Assembly: GCA_017502435.1 (NCBI GenBank)
Contig: JAFVUZ010000025.1
Span: forward strand, 1 to 32,382
Reading direction: 5' to 3'
From: Lentisphaeria bacterium
GTDB taxonomy: Bacteria; Verrucomicrobiota; Lentisphaeria; Victivallales; Victivallaceae
Length of the DNA: 32,382 nt
Under the pieces are notes generated by a model that saw only the letters and a program-made list of their open reading frames with translations, made no database searches and was not told the origin of the DNA. Of this stretch, positions 8,183-16,194 are shown piece after piece. A program made the position numbers and the translations under genes. Every line of letters starts with the position of its first letter. The stretch's first letter is position 1.

Positions 8183-9354
8183 TATTTGATTCCTTTCATA
8201 GCGAGCATGGCGGCACCGACGGCACCGGTATATTTTCTGTGTATTGACATATCAATATTGCAGTCCCAGACTTCAGCGATATATTTTCGCCATGCCGGAG
8301 ATTCGGAGGGGCCTCCGGCGAGTACGATGCGGTTGAATTTGATATCGGGGAAGGCTTTTGCTTTGAAAGTTCGGGCCATTTCAAGCATCTTGTCACGTGC
8401 GGCTCCGTTTGACATTGCGTCATCATTGAACTGTTGATATCTGTTTTCTTTGTCGGGGTAGTGTTCTTCGAGCCATGCATCGAGTTCGAGACCGATTTTG
8501 CCCCATGAAATAATTTCGCCATAGCAGCCGTTTTCATGAATCATGTAGGGGTCACAGAGACAGCCCTGACGGATGAGACGCTCCTTTGCCGGACGGAAGC
8601 CGACCCAGCTGGTTCCGCATGAAAGGAGCATTTCGTTTGGATTGACAACGTTTACTGCACGGGCGGCGGAGGGGTGGTCAAAAGAGCCTGCAATAACAAG
8701 GGTATTTGAGTTGAGGTTTTTTGCTGCAAGTTCAGTTTTGAGATTACCGATGACAGTGCCGCTGGGGACGAGTTTTGAGAGTTGGGACTCTTTGAGCCCC
8801 AGCATCTCAAGATAGGGCTTATAATAAGTGAAAGTCCGCTGGTCCTGCAGATAAAAAGGTGTTGCAGATGAGTGGTCGAGGACAAAATTGCCGGTCAGCA
8901 TGAAATTTATCCAGTCATTGTTCATGCAGACTCTGAAATCACCCTCAAAAAGTTCTGCTTCTTCACGTCTCATCCGCAGTAAATGGGCAAAAGGAAAGCC
9001 GTTAACCCATGGCCAGCCGACGATTTCATGAATATTTTCATCGGGACATTCTTCGGTACGGCCGTCGAGCCAGCTGACAATATTTGAGCGTGGTCTGCCG
9101 TTGCTGTCCGTAATAAGAGTGTTGCCGGAGGCGGCACACATGGAAATTGCTTTGACCGGTTCCGGAGATTTTTCTGCAAGGCTGCAAATCAATCCGTAAA
9201 TACTCTGCCAATGCTCCGCAGGGTCGTATTCGACAGCATTCTGATTGCGGATGAAACTGGAGGCGGCGGAGTCTCCGGCGATAATTTTATTTCCGTCATA
9301 GAGGACGCCTTTTGCGGCTCCTGTACCGAGGTCAAGTCCGATGAAATAACTCAT
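8182..9354 (-). CDS. FGGY-family carbohydrate kinase, short form
   Basis: The ATPase-fold signature GLDLGTGAAKGVL (6-18), the WLDGRT segment (95-100), the catalytic Asp226 in GSFDHPSAARAV and the phosphate-binding GTSW (247-250) and LAGGPSES motifs identify an FGGY sugar kinase. Such enzymes phosphorylate a sugar or polyol with ATP in the cytoplasm. At 390 aa it is about 100 residues shorter than typical xylulo- or rhamnulokinases, with the shortening spread over the body rather than at an end, so it is probably a compact subfamily, not a truncation. It overlaps the aminotransferase gene by 4 bases upstream and the amidohydrolase by 1 base downstream. The substrate is unknown. Confidence 0.9.
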   Translation of the reverse strand: MSYFIGLDLGTGAAKGVLYDGNKIIAGDSAASSFIRNQNAVEYDPAEHWQSIYGLICSLAEKSPEPVKAISMCAASGNTLITDSNGRPRSNIVSWLDGRTEECPDENIHEIVGWPWVNGFPFAHLLRMRREEAELFEGDFRVCMNNDWINFMLTGNFVLDHSSATPFYLQDQRTFTYYKPYLEMLGLKESQLSKLVPSGTVIGNLKTELAAKNLNSNTLVIAGSFDHPSAARAVNVVNPNEMLLSCGTSWVGFRPAKERLIRQGCLCDPYMIHENGCYGEIISWGKIGLELDAWLEEHYPDKENRYQQFNDDAMSNGAARDKMLEMARTFKAKAFPDIKFNRIVLAGGPSESPAWRKYIAEVWDCNIDMSIHRKYTGAVGAAMLAMKGIK

Positions 9355-10901
9355 TTTGCCGCCTCTTTGAGAGCTTCAGCAACTTTAGCTGCAATAAATC
9401 TGACGCTGTTTTCGGAGGTGATGAGCGGAAGTTTGAGCAGTGCCGCTTTTGGGCAGTCAGGTTTGTAGGTTTGAACGCTGACGTCAACGGACATATCATC
9501 GGAGAGGATATGTGCGAATTTGTTGGCAATGTCGCGGTCGTGGAAAATGATGGAACTAAGCAGCTGTTCGCCTTCAACACGGTCAATGATATTGGTGTAT
9601 GGTGCGGCGGCTTTTTCGACTTCATCCCGCCAGAGTCTGCCGATGGTGCTGATATGTTCGCCGTTGGCACGGGCAAATTCGATGGTTATGAGGTTGGCGA
9701 GACTTGCCAGTTCCTCCTGACCGTTGGTGACGAGAGCACCGAACTGATTCAGGTTGTCCATCTGATAAGTGGTGATGATTTTTGAAGCGGGATACTGACC
9801 TGCGGGGAAGCCTTTGCCGACGGAAACAAAATCCGGACGGCATTTGTATTCGCGGAACAGAAAGAGTTCACTTGACCACATACATGACTGTATTTCGTCA
9901 ACGAGAACGGGGATGTCATGCTCATCGCAAATGGCGTGAGTTTGGTCAACAAAATCATTGGTAAGACGGATACCGGCATAATTCATCAGCACGAGTTCAT
10001 GGGAGAAGAGGGCGATTTTGTATTTGCCGTTATCGTATTCATCGACGATTTTTTTGAAGCCGTCAACGTCATTGATGGGGGTGGCGACGATTTTTATAAT
10101 ACCTGCTTCGATAAGTTTTTCAGCAAGTCCGGGCCAGAGTCCACGCATCATTTGAGTAAGAACAGTTGTGCCGTGATAGTTGGCAGTGTTGCCGCCTTTG
10201 GAGTCAGCCATGACGACAAAAACCGGAATGCGTCCGGCATATTCCGGTTCGGGGAAGTCATGCTGCAGACGGTAGAAGCGGGCGAGAGCCATTTTGTAAG
10301 CGGCTTCGCAGGCGAGGGAGCCGGTTTCGAGGTTGACGACACGGTTGAGGACGTGTTTTTCTTTTGAAGCGAGAACTTTTTCGAGAGATTCGTCGTCATT
10401 TACAGCAATGCCGTTGGCGATACGGACGAGTTCACGTTCAAGCAATCTGGTGATATAACCTCTGGTGTTGTTGTGAGTGAGGTTGGTGATGCCGATACGG
10501 GCGGCATATTCAAGCAGTTTGAAGCCGGGGAAGTTGTGACCGAGAGAGGCCTGATAGTGTTCACTTTTGCCGATGAACGCGATTTTGCCGTTTTCGCCGA
10601 TACGGACGGGACCGAAGCCGCTCAGGGGGGCACTTTCACGGTGAAATGCTTTGGCGAAAGCGTTGGTTGCGGCACCGGCGAAAGAGTCACTCATTCCGTC
10701 AGCGATTTTTTCGCCGCATTTCATAGTCAATTTTTCGGCTTGGGCGGCGAAGGAGTCGGGATAGAATTCGACTTTTGTTTCCGAGAGAGCCAGCAAATCT
10801 TCATAAGTTCCGAGACCGCAGGCACTTGAGGCTTGACAGACTGCCTGAACATATTCTCTGCCGAGAATATCACACAAAGATTTTGATATATTTTGAATCA
10901 T
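9351..10901 (-). CDS. Class III aminotransferase-fold PLP enzyme
   Basis: This is a fold-type I PLP enzyme of the class III group, which includes glutamate-1-semialdehyde aminomutase and omega-aminotransferases. The cofactor Asp/Glu lie in VDEIQS (D335), the Schiff-base lysine is K363 in SVGKGFPAGQ, and the small-domain segment LETGSLACEAAYKMA (191-205) matches the family pattern. At 516 aa it is longer than the usual 430-460, mainly through an N-terminal extension of about 90 residues. It is the first gene of the four-gene cassette, 31 bases downstream of an operator-like palindrome, and shares ATGA with the kinase. Transamination or amine removal on an amino- or keto-sugar is an inference from context. 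Confidence 0.87.
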   Translation of the reverse strand: MIQNISKSLCDILGREYVQAVCQASSACGLGTYEDLLALSETKVEFYPDSFAAQAEKLTMKCGEKIADGMSDSFAGAATNAFAKAFHRESAPLSGFGPVRIGENGKIAFIGKSEHYQASLGHNFPGFKLLEYAARIGITNLTHNNTRGYITRLLERELVRIANGIAVNDDESLEKVLASKEKHVLNRVVNLETGSLACEAAYKMALARFYRLQHDFPEPEYAGRIPVFVVMADSKGGNTANYHGTTVLTQMMRGLWPGLAEKLIEAGIIKIVATPINDVDGFKKIVDEYDNGKYKIALFSHELVLMNYAGIRLTNDFVDQTHAICDEHDIPVLVDEIQSCMWSSELFLFREYKCRPDFVSVGKGFPAGQYPASKIITTYQMDNLNQFGALVTNGQEELASLANLITIEFARANGEHISTIGRLWRDEVEKAAAPYTNIIDRVEGEQLLSSIIFHDRDIANKFAHILSDDMSVDVSVQTYKPDCPKAALLKLPLITSENSVRFIAAKVAEALKEAAK

Positions 10902-10931
10902 TTTAACTGAATTTTCCTTGATTGAACTGTC

Positions 10932-10964
10932 AGTATTTTATGTTTTGATATAAAATACTTACAA
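10932..10964 (-). promoter_or_regulatory. Candidate promoter with overlapping palindromic operator
   Basis: On the minus strand TTGTAA (10959-10964) and TAAAAT (10935-10940) are spaced 18 bases, a plausible sigma-70-type pair. A perfect 10-bp inverted repeat (AGTATTTTAT at 10932-10941 and its mate at 10950-10959, 8-base spacer) covers the -10 box and the spacer. This is the arrangement of a repressor operator. It lies 31-58 bases before the aminotransferase ATG. In RNA the same palindrome is all A-U, so it is a poor terminator for the upstream GNAT gene. No assigned regulator is next to it. Confidence 0.5.
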
Positions 10965-11028
10965 TTATATAATATACAGACAGAAAAACTGCCTGATTGT
11001 AAAATGCATATAGAATTATAAAAAGTGC

Positions 11029-11607
11029 TTATTTTTCCATTTCAGGGAATTTATTTTCGAGCGGGAGGCAGCCGAGAGATTCAAAACTGCGTCCGAGTTT
11101 TTCTGCGATTGCACGCCATCTTCCCTCCATATCATCGAGATAGAGCCATGGTTTCCAGCCGAGATTGAGGTAAGTTTTGAGGGCGGCATCACGGAAGTCG
11201 TCAGTCAGGAGAGAGAAAGTGCGGTATCCTTCTTTGTAGAGACGGTGCATGGCGGCGACGCTGGCAGATTTGCCGAGGTGGTGTCCACGCATATCGGGGT
11301 GAGTCATGACCCAACCGAGAACGCCGATGTGTGCAAATTCTTTCATGTCGGTAGTTTCAGCACCGGCGGAAGCGGCGAAGCGGCCGGTTGCATTTTCGAC
11401 GATGACCATCATACCACCGGGGAGGACTTTGTTGCGGTAATTTTTCAAAGTTTCGACATCCCATGCGGGGAAATTTACAGAGGTACGGAGTTCATTGTAT
11501 TGTTCGAGTTCTTCGTCAAGAACGTTGCGGAGAGAGAAGCCTTCTGCGACTTCGAGTTCAGGCATGGGGGTAGTTTTGGCATTGATGATCATTTTTAACT
11601 GCGGCAT
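11029..11607 (-). CDS. GNAT-family N-acetyltransferase
   Basis: The 192-aa protein shows the GNAT core: the acetyl-CoA pyrophosphate loop region around THPDMRGHHLGKSASVAA (about 107-124, R-G-x-x-L-G type) and the C-terminal DDFRDAALKTYLNLGWKP, which matches the family's alpha4/beta6-7 stretch. The substrate is unknown and it is cytoplasmic. The ATG at 11607 has AAAGGA about 9 bases upstream. It lies 23 bases after the MBL gene on the same strand and is followed by the promoter-like gap before the aminotransferase, so it is the last gene of the upstream transcript unless there is read-through. Confidence 0.88.
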   Translation of the reverse strand: MPQLKMIINAKTTPMPELEVAEGFSLRNVLDEELEQYNELRTSVNFPAWDVETLKNYRNKVLPGGMMVIVENATGRFAASAGAETTDMKEFAHIGVLGWVMTHPDMRGHHLGKSASVAAMHRLYKEGYRTFSLLTDDFRDAALKTYLNLGWKPWLYLDDMEGRWRAIAEKLGRSFESLGCLPLENKFPEMEK

Positions 11608-11630
11608 AATATAAAATCCTTTCTTTTAGG

Positions 11631-12371
11631 TTAAATTTCAAAAGTCATTCCGTCAGCGGCAAACTGAACGGGGAAGGGCAGAGCAGAAAGTTTGCGGATA
11701 ACATTTGCCTGGGATTCGCTGTTTTGATAAGGGCCTCCGATGTGGTTGAAAACAAGTTTTCCGCATTTGAGATCTTTCAGCAAATCAACAGCCCGGTCAA
11801 CCGGAAAATGAGTCATTTCGCTGAAAACAATATCGCAGTTGTTTGCTTCTTTGATATTGAAATCGGAGAAATCGGCACTCAAATCGCCGGAGTAAAAAAC
11901 AGTTTTGATTCCGTCGGAGAATTTGTATGAAAAACTTTTTCCGTTTTCTCCGAGGTGTCTGTTTGGAAAAGCCTGCAAAGTCAGCTCGCCGTTGGAAAAA
12001 CCGTTTGCGGCATCAAAAAATTGCAGATTCTCCACAAAATAATTCAAATCGATCCATGCAGTGATAATATCTGCTGCTTTCATATCCGGCAGAAAACATT
12101 TCATTTCTATATCAGGATTTTTGCCGTAACGTTTGAATTTAATAAATCTTTTCAGCAGATTCGGCAGACCGGAACAGTGGTCGAGATGTGTATGAGTGAT
12201 GAAAACGGCAGAAATTGCTGACGGCTCAACGCCCGCTTGCAGCAATTTCTGTTCTGTTCCGTCAGCACAGTCAATAAGATAAAATTTTCCCTGATTTTCA
12301 ATCAGAGTGGCAGAGGATGCGTTGCTGATTGTCGCATCCCCGTGCCCGGTTCCGAGAGTTGTGATTTTCAT
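11631..12371 (-). CDS. MBL-fold metallo-hydrolase, RNase Z/phosphodiesterase-like
   Basis: The complete binuclear-zinc ligand set of a metallo-beta-lactamase-fold enzyme is visible: HTHLDH (H60, H62, D64, H65), H139 in PNRHLG, D163 in YSGDLSAD and H210 in FNHIGGPY. The spacing and the opening KITTLGTGHGDAT resemble the RNase Z / cyclic phosphodiesterase branch, but at 246 aa it is shorter than RNase Z and lacks an evident exosite arm. A phosphodiesterase or lactonase role is as likely. It is cytoplasmic, begins 16 bases after the prepilin gene and runs into the GNAT gene after 23 bases. Confidence 0.88.
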   Translation of the reverse strand: MKITTLGTGHGDATISNASSATLIENQGKFYLIDCADGTEQKLLQAGVEPSAISAVFITHTHLDHCSGLPNLLKRFIKFKRYGKNPDIEMKCFLPDMKAADIITAWIDLNYFVENLQFFDAANGFSNGELTLQAFPNRHLGENGKSFSYKFSDGIKTVFYSGDLSADFSDFNIKEANNCDIVFSEMTHFPVDRAVDLLKDLKCGKLVFNHIGGPYQNSESQANVIRKLSALPFPVQFAADGMTFEI

Positions 12372-12387
12372 TTAAATAATCATATCC

Positions 12388-13152
12388 TTAATCTGCATAC
12401 CACGGATATTTGAAACGGTAGTCGCCGGAGTGCGGACCGGAGGCAGCATACCAGTAGAAAAGTTCATTTTTCTTGAGATTGGCAACATGACCGTCTGCAA
12501 ATATCATATTCATAGAGTTGTTATGATTTAATTTTGCTCCGGAAGGAATATATGGAGTTGCTGTGTCGCTGCTGGCAGATTCTTCATTGATACCATAACC
12601 GGTAGATTCACCGCAGAGAGAGACTACAGATGCTGTAACAATAGATTCTATGCGGATGTGACAAATTGTTCCGCATCCTGCAACGCAGCTTCCGCGATAA
12701 TTTGCATGACCATTTTTCCCGGGGTTGTTGCCGCGGCAATACCATGCCAGACGTTCACGCCATCCGTAAGTTGTGCCGCCGCCTTTGGTATAATCTGCAG
12801 AGGTAGTGGTCGGACAATAGAACATTTTGGTTTTCTGCTCAAAAGTCGGAATGGATGACGTACTGGTTTGAAATACCCACAAAGAGTTCGCCCATGTTCT
12901 TTTGTCAAGAAAGTGATCGCTTTTTGAGGTGGCAAAAATAAAACCGTCATAAGAATCCGCATACATCAATGCAAGTGTACCTATTTGTTTCATATTGCCG
13001 ACACAGGCTGCCTGTCTGGCTCTTGCACGGGCTGAATTGAGTGCGGGAAGCAGCATACCGGCAAGAATGGCGATGATGGCAATGACGACGAGAAGTTCGA
13101 TCAAGGTGAAACTTCCGATAAGACATATTCTTTCATGTTTTTTCATACTCAT
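12388..13152 (-). CDS. Type II secretion-like prepilin with H-X9-DG motif
   Basis: The N-terminus has a short basic leader ([14 protein letters not shown]) followed by the prepilin cleavage/methylation helix [20 protein letters not shown] PilD-type peptidase is expected to cut before the Phe. After the helix comes [20 protein letters not shown], typical of the large Lentisphaerota/Planctomycetota pseudopilin family. Near the C-terminus [13 protein letters not shown] fits the H-X9-DG signature. Several Cys suggest disulphides in the exported domain. These proteins occur in very many copies in such genomes, often beside polysaccharide-degradation genes; their function is not established. AAAGG about 8 bases before the first ATG supports that start over the ATG two codons later. 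Confidence 0.93.
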   Translation of the reverse strand: MSMKKHERICLIGSFTLIELLVVIAIIAILAGMLLPALNSARARARQAACVGNMKQIGTLALMYADSYDGFIFATSKSDHFLDKRTWANSLWVFQTSTSSIPTFEQKTKMFYCPTTTSADYTKGGGTTYGWRERLAWYCRGNNPGKNGHANYRGSCVAGCGTICHIRIESIVTASVVSLCGESTGYGINEESASSDTATPYIPSGAKLNHNNSMNMIFADGHVANLKKNELFYWYAASGPHSGDYRFKYPWYAD

Positions 13153-13179
13153 TTTTTTACCTTTCTGTTTAAGTTGTTA

Positions 13180-13245
13180 TTATTTTTCAGGGAGTAAACT
13201 TCCTATAATATGTCTTTTATCATGTTGTTTGAAGTTTTTTCCCAT
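13180..13245 (-). pseudogene. 21-codon leader ORF resembling a cut-down prepilin start
   Basis: The ORF begins at an ATG with a strong AAAGGAG site 8 bases upstream and encodes MGKNFKQHDKRHIIGSLLPE plus Lys. It lies 27 bases before the prepilin gene. Its DNA resembles that gene's own start: both share AACATGA, then TTAT, then GGAAGTTT in the same order, and both proteins have a basic leader ending in Gly-Ser. After Gly-Ser the ORF goes straight to LLP, which in the prepilin follows the hydrophobic helix, as if the helix had been deleted in frame. It could be a decayed duplicate or a leader peptide. Interpretation is tentative. Confidence 0.45.
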
Positions 13246-13309
13246 ATTTTTATCTCCTTTTGTCAGGTGGTGGTTTTTATTTATACGGTAAAACCGTGAC
13301 ATTGATACC

Positions 13310-16177
13310 TTATTTTTTCTCTTCTTTTTTTATAACGTTGAAATCGGTTGCATATGATACGTCAAACTTATCAATTTCAACAGTTTTATCAGATGCACCG
13401 ACACGGATGCAGGGAACGAAGCGGACAGCATCTTTGTGGAGTCTGCCGACATCAAAAATTGCTTCTTCGACATAGCCGGATGCAGGAATGCGGGCGGCGT
13501 ATGAGCCGAGGAATTTGTTTTTTGAGTAGAGATAAACGCAGGCTGAAACCTGTGCCGCTCCGGTGGCTCTCATTTGAATACGGACGACACCGTTGTTGCC
13601 GCAGGTGACAGAAGTTGAACGGCGGATGTCAGTGATGTATTTGGGAGATGCTTTGATGACCAGAGAAGGTTTGCCGTCTTTTTCACCGACAGAGGCACTG
13701 CCGGTATTTTTGTATGAAGTATTGACATACCAGCCTTTGGGCATATTGTTTTTGGTTTTTCCGGCAAATTCCGCATTGACATCAGCCTTGACGAAATGTT
13801 CCTCTTTTTCGCCTCTGGTGATGACTGCCATATCAATATACATGGCGTTGTCTTTGGTTGAGCCGGGAACATAAGCAGGGCCGGTGAATTTGGCTCTGAA
13901 CCAGACCTGTTCCCAAGTGTTGTCGAGCGGATTTCCGTCAGTCAGGAAGTACCAGTGAGCGGTACGGGCCTGAATTGCCCATGCATGACCCCAGAAGTAG
14001 GGATTGCTGCGGAGTTCGATTTTGCCGGGAATGCGGTACCAGTGGTATTTTTCATCGGTCGGGATGTTGCGGAGGAGAGTTTCCACACGTCCGGGAGCCT
14101 GATGATTTCCGAGTACGAACTGAGTGGTATAGAAATTGTGTCTTTTGTCGATAAGTTTGGCGATACCGTGTCTTTCAGGACGTTTGTCGCCGGATTTGAG
14201 GACGAAACCGTGGATGGAATCGGGATCTTTGACGATGCTTGTACCCAGATTGCCGCCTGCACGGAAGTCGCGGTAGGTGATCATTTTGAAGTTTTTGTTG
14301 GGAACATTTTTGAATTTTTCGGGACGCTGGATATTGAGTTTCAGCGGAACCATTTTGGCTTCAAAAATCTTTTCTGCCTGCTGGGGATATTTATTTTCAA
14401 AGACGCGGATGTACTCACTGGTGTACTGAGTCAGTTCTTTGATTATTTGTTTTTTGTCAACGCCGATTTTGGCAAATTTTGGTTCGCAGCTGTCCCAGTT
14501 GAGCAGAATTGTCCACATAGGAACGATCATTTCAAAATGAATGCGTTTGGCATATTTGCTGTCTTTTGGGAGAGCATTTGCGGCTTTGGTCATGTCGCTG
14601 TAAAGATTCAGCAGGAAGTCATTGGTAATATACTTCCAGTGCCCTGCAGTTGCGGAATTTGCGTGCTGGAAGTCTCTGGCAATGCCCTGACGGATGAGTT
14701 TGAAATATTTTGCCATGACTTCATAAGCGGGGCCGTAGTAGCCGCGGAGATAAGTATCGGCGATTTTTTCAATATCAGCGTTGCGGTTGACCAGCAGGCG
14801 GCTGGCGGTATGATAGTTGAGCATCATGAAGTTCTGCGGGCGGATCTCGTCAATGGAAGATTCGAGGAATACAGAACGGATTTTGTTGTTGTAAAAGAAT
14901 TTGAAGTCGGGCTGGATGGCATTGAAAACAGTTTCAATGCGTGGCGGATTGAAGTAAGTTCCGCCGAGGTTCCAGTAATCCCAGACCATCATATTTGCAC
15001 CGGTTTTGATCCATGACTGGAAGTATTGATACTGTCCTTTGTTCGGGGCACTTGTCAGCGGATGGAAAGGATTGCTGGATGAGAAAGAGTCAGCCAACTG
15101 AATGAGCACATTTTTCTCCGGCATGATTTTGGTCGGAGCTTTTTTGGTTGCACTGTACCCGAAAGTACGGATGATGATTTCGGGATATTCCTTGCGTATT
15201 TCGCGTGCGATTTCATTGATGTAATCGAGCAGCAGACCGGTTTCTGAACCGTCTTTTGCAGAAATTTTCTTGCATTCAGGACAGTAGCAGATGTAGGGAG
15301 AAGCATCGAGGGTTGAAATGTCATAGATGACCGGCCAGTTGTCTTTGTCGAATTTTTTGCGGTCACGGATGATCATTTTGCGGAGAGATTCGAGAGTGAT
15401 GCGGCGGACATCTTTGTTTGACATGCAGAGAGAGCCGTCAAAAGACCAGCCTCTGGGTTTGCGGCGGCGTCCCATGGCATCCATCTGGAAGTATTCGGGA
15501 TGTTTGGCAAAGAGATCGGGATTTACATAGTCTGAAAGTGAGTGATAATTCGGCTTTGAGGTAATGAGGAATGCTTTGCCGATATATATTGAAGGAACGT
15601 GCGTGATGGCCTGACCGTTCTGACGCATACGGAGCAGCCAGCGGGTGTACAAATCTCTGGGCTTCTGGGTTGCTTTGGTACGGTGCAGACGCAGAGCAAT
15701 GCCGTCGTAGAGCAGACGTCCGTCAAAGTCGGGCTTGCGTTTTTCGTTGAATTTGGGCAGGGCCGGTTTATTTGACGGAACGTAAGTTTCATCGGGAGTC
15801 AAAAATGAGATGCCGACTCTTTCGAGCATTTCATAAACGCCGTAAAGTGAACCGACAGGACGTCCGCCGGTGATAATGAGAGAATCTCCGACAGATTTCA
15901 GAATCCATTCTTCACGGTCGCATTTGCTGAAATCAGCACCGTTTGCTTTGGCGAAATCAGTTTGACCGAGGTAGATTGCGGCTTTGCCTTTGGCAGCGGC
16001 GGCAGAAATTTTTTCCAATTTTGTGCCGTACAGCTGCTGCCAGAAAAGCTGCAGTTCTTTTTCAGCTTCAAGTTCGAATTTTGAGGGGTTCGGTGCGGTT
16101 ATCAGATACTTTGGCAACGCCGCATTGACAATCAAGGCGGTCAGAAAAAACAGACTTGCAAAAAGTAATTTTTTCAT
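13310..16177 (-). CDS. Secreted DUF4838 protein, copy B (955 aa)
   Basis: The protein has a signal peptide (MKKLLFASLFFLTALIVNA), then a domain (about 20-140) resembling the N-terminal domain of GH67 alpha-glucuronidases and GH20 enzymes. A DUF4838 region follows (about 150-480, with the conserved CYCPECKKIS and a Gly/Asp-rich barrel-like stretch). The C-terminal 300 residues look like beta-sandwich, possibly carbohydrate-binding. DUF4838 proteins are presumed glycoside hydrolases, but the reaction is uncharacterised to my knowledge. It is exported or periplasmic. AAAGGAGA precedes the ATG. It lies 17 bases downstream of its paralogue (copy A) and ahead of the prepilin, with a small ACGGT-AAA-ACCGT hairpin 13 bases after its stop. 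Confidence 0.9.
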   Translation of the reverse strand: MKKLLFASLFFLTALIVNAALPKYLITAPNPSKFELEAEKELQLFWQQLYGTKLEKISAAAAKGKAAIYLGQTDFAKANGADFSKCDREEWILKSVGDSLIITGGRPVGSLYGVYEMLERVGISFLTPDETYVPSNKPALPKFNEKRKPDFDGRLLYDGIALRLHRTKATQKPRDLYTRWLLRMRQNGQAITHVPSIYIGKAFLITSKPNYHSLSDYVNPDLFAKHPEYFQMDAMGRRRKPRGWSFDGSLCMSNKDVRRITLESLRKMIIRDRKKFDKDNWPVIYDISTLDASPYICYCPECKKISAKDGSETGLLLDYINEIAREIRKEYPEIIIRTFGYSATKKAPTKIMPEKNVLIQLADSFSSSNPFHPLTSAPNKGQYQYFQSWIKTGANMMVWDYWNLGGTYFNPPRIETVFNAIQPDFKFFYNNKIRSVFLESSIDEIRPQNFMMLNYHTASRLLVNRNADIEKIADTYLRGYYGPAYEVMAKYFKLIRQGIARDFQHANSATAGHWKYITNDFLLNLYSDMTKAANALPKDSKYAKRIHFEMIVPMWTILLNWDSCEPKFAKIGVDKKQIIKELTQYTSEYIRVFENKYPQQAEKIFEAKMVPLKLNIQRPEKFKNVPNKNFKMITYRDFRAGGNLGTSIVKDPDSIHGFVLKSGDKRPERHGIAKLIDKRHNFYTTQFVLGNHQAPGRVETLLRNIPTDEKYHWYRIPGKIELRSNPYFWGHAWAIQARTAHWYFLTDGNPLDNTWEQVWFRAKFTGPAYVPGSTKDNAMYIDMAVITRGEKEEHFVKADVNAEFAGKTKNNMPKGWYVNTSYKNTGSASVGEKDGKPSLVIKASPKYITDIRRSTSVTCGNNGVVRIQMRATGAAQVSACVYLYSKNKFLGSYAARIPASGYVEEAIFDVGRLHKDAVRFVPCIRVGASDKTVEIDKFDVSYATDFNVIKKEEKK

Positions 16178-16194
16178 AAAATCTCCTTTCTTTT

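Noticed and set aside
9918-10829. Plus-strand ORFs opposite the aminotransferase gene
   Set aside because: They are antisense shadows with repetitive Gly/Phe/Asp content arising from the codon pattern of the real gene.
13955-15016. 353-codon plus-strand ORF opposite a DUF4838 gene
   Set aside because: It is a mirror frame of a well-supported gene with a signal peptide, paralogue and ribosome-binding site. The mirror protein has a biased composition and no motif.
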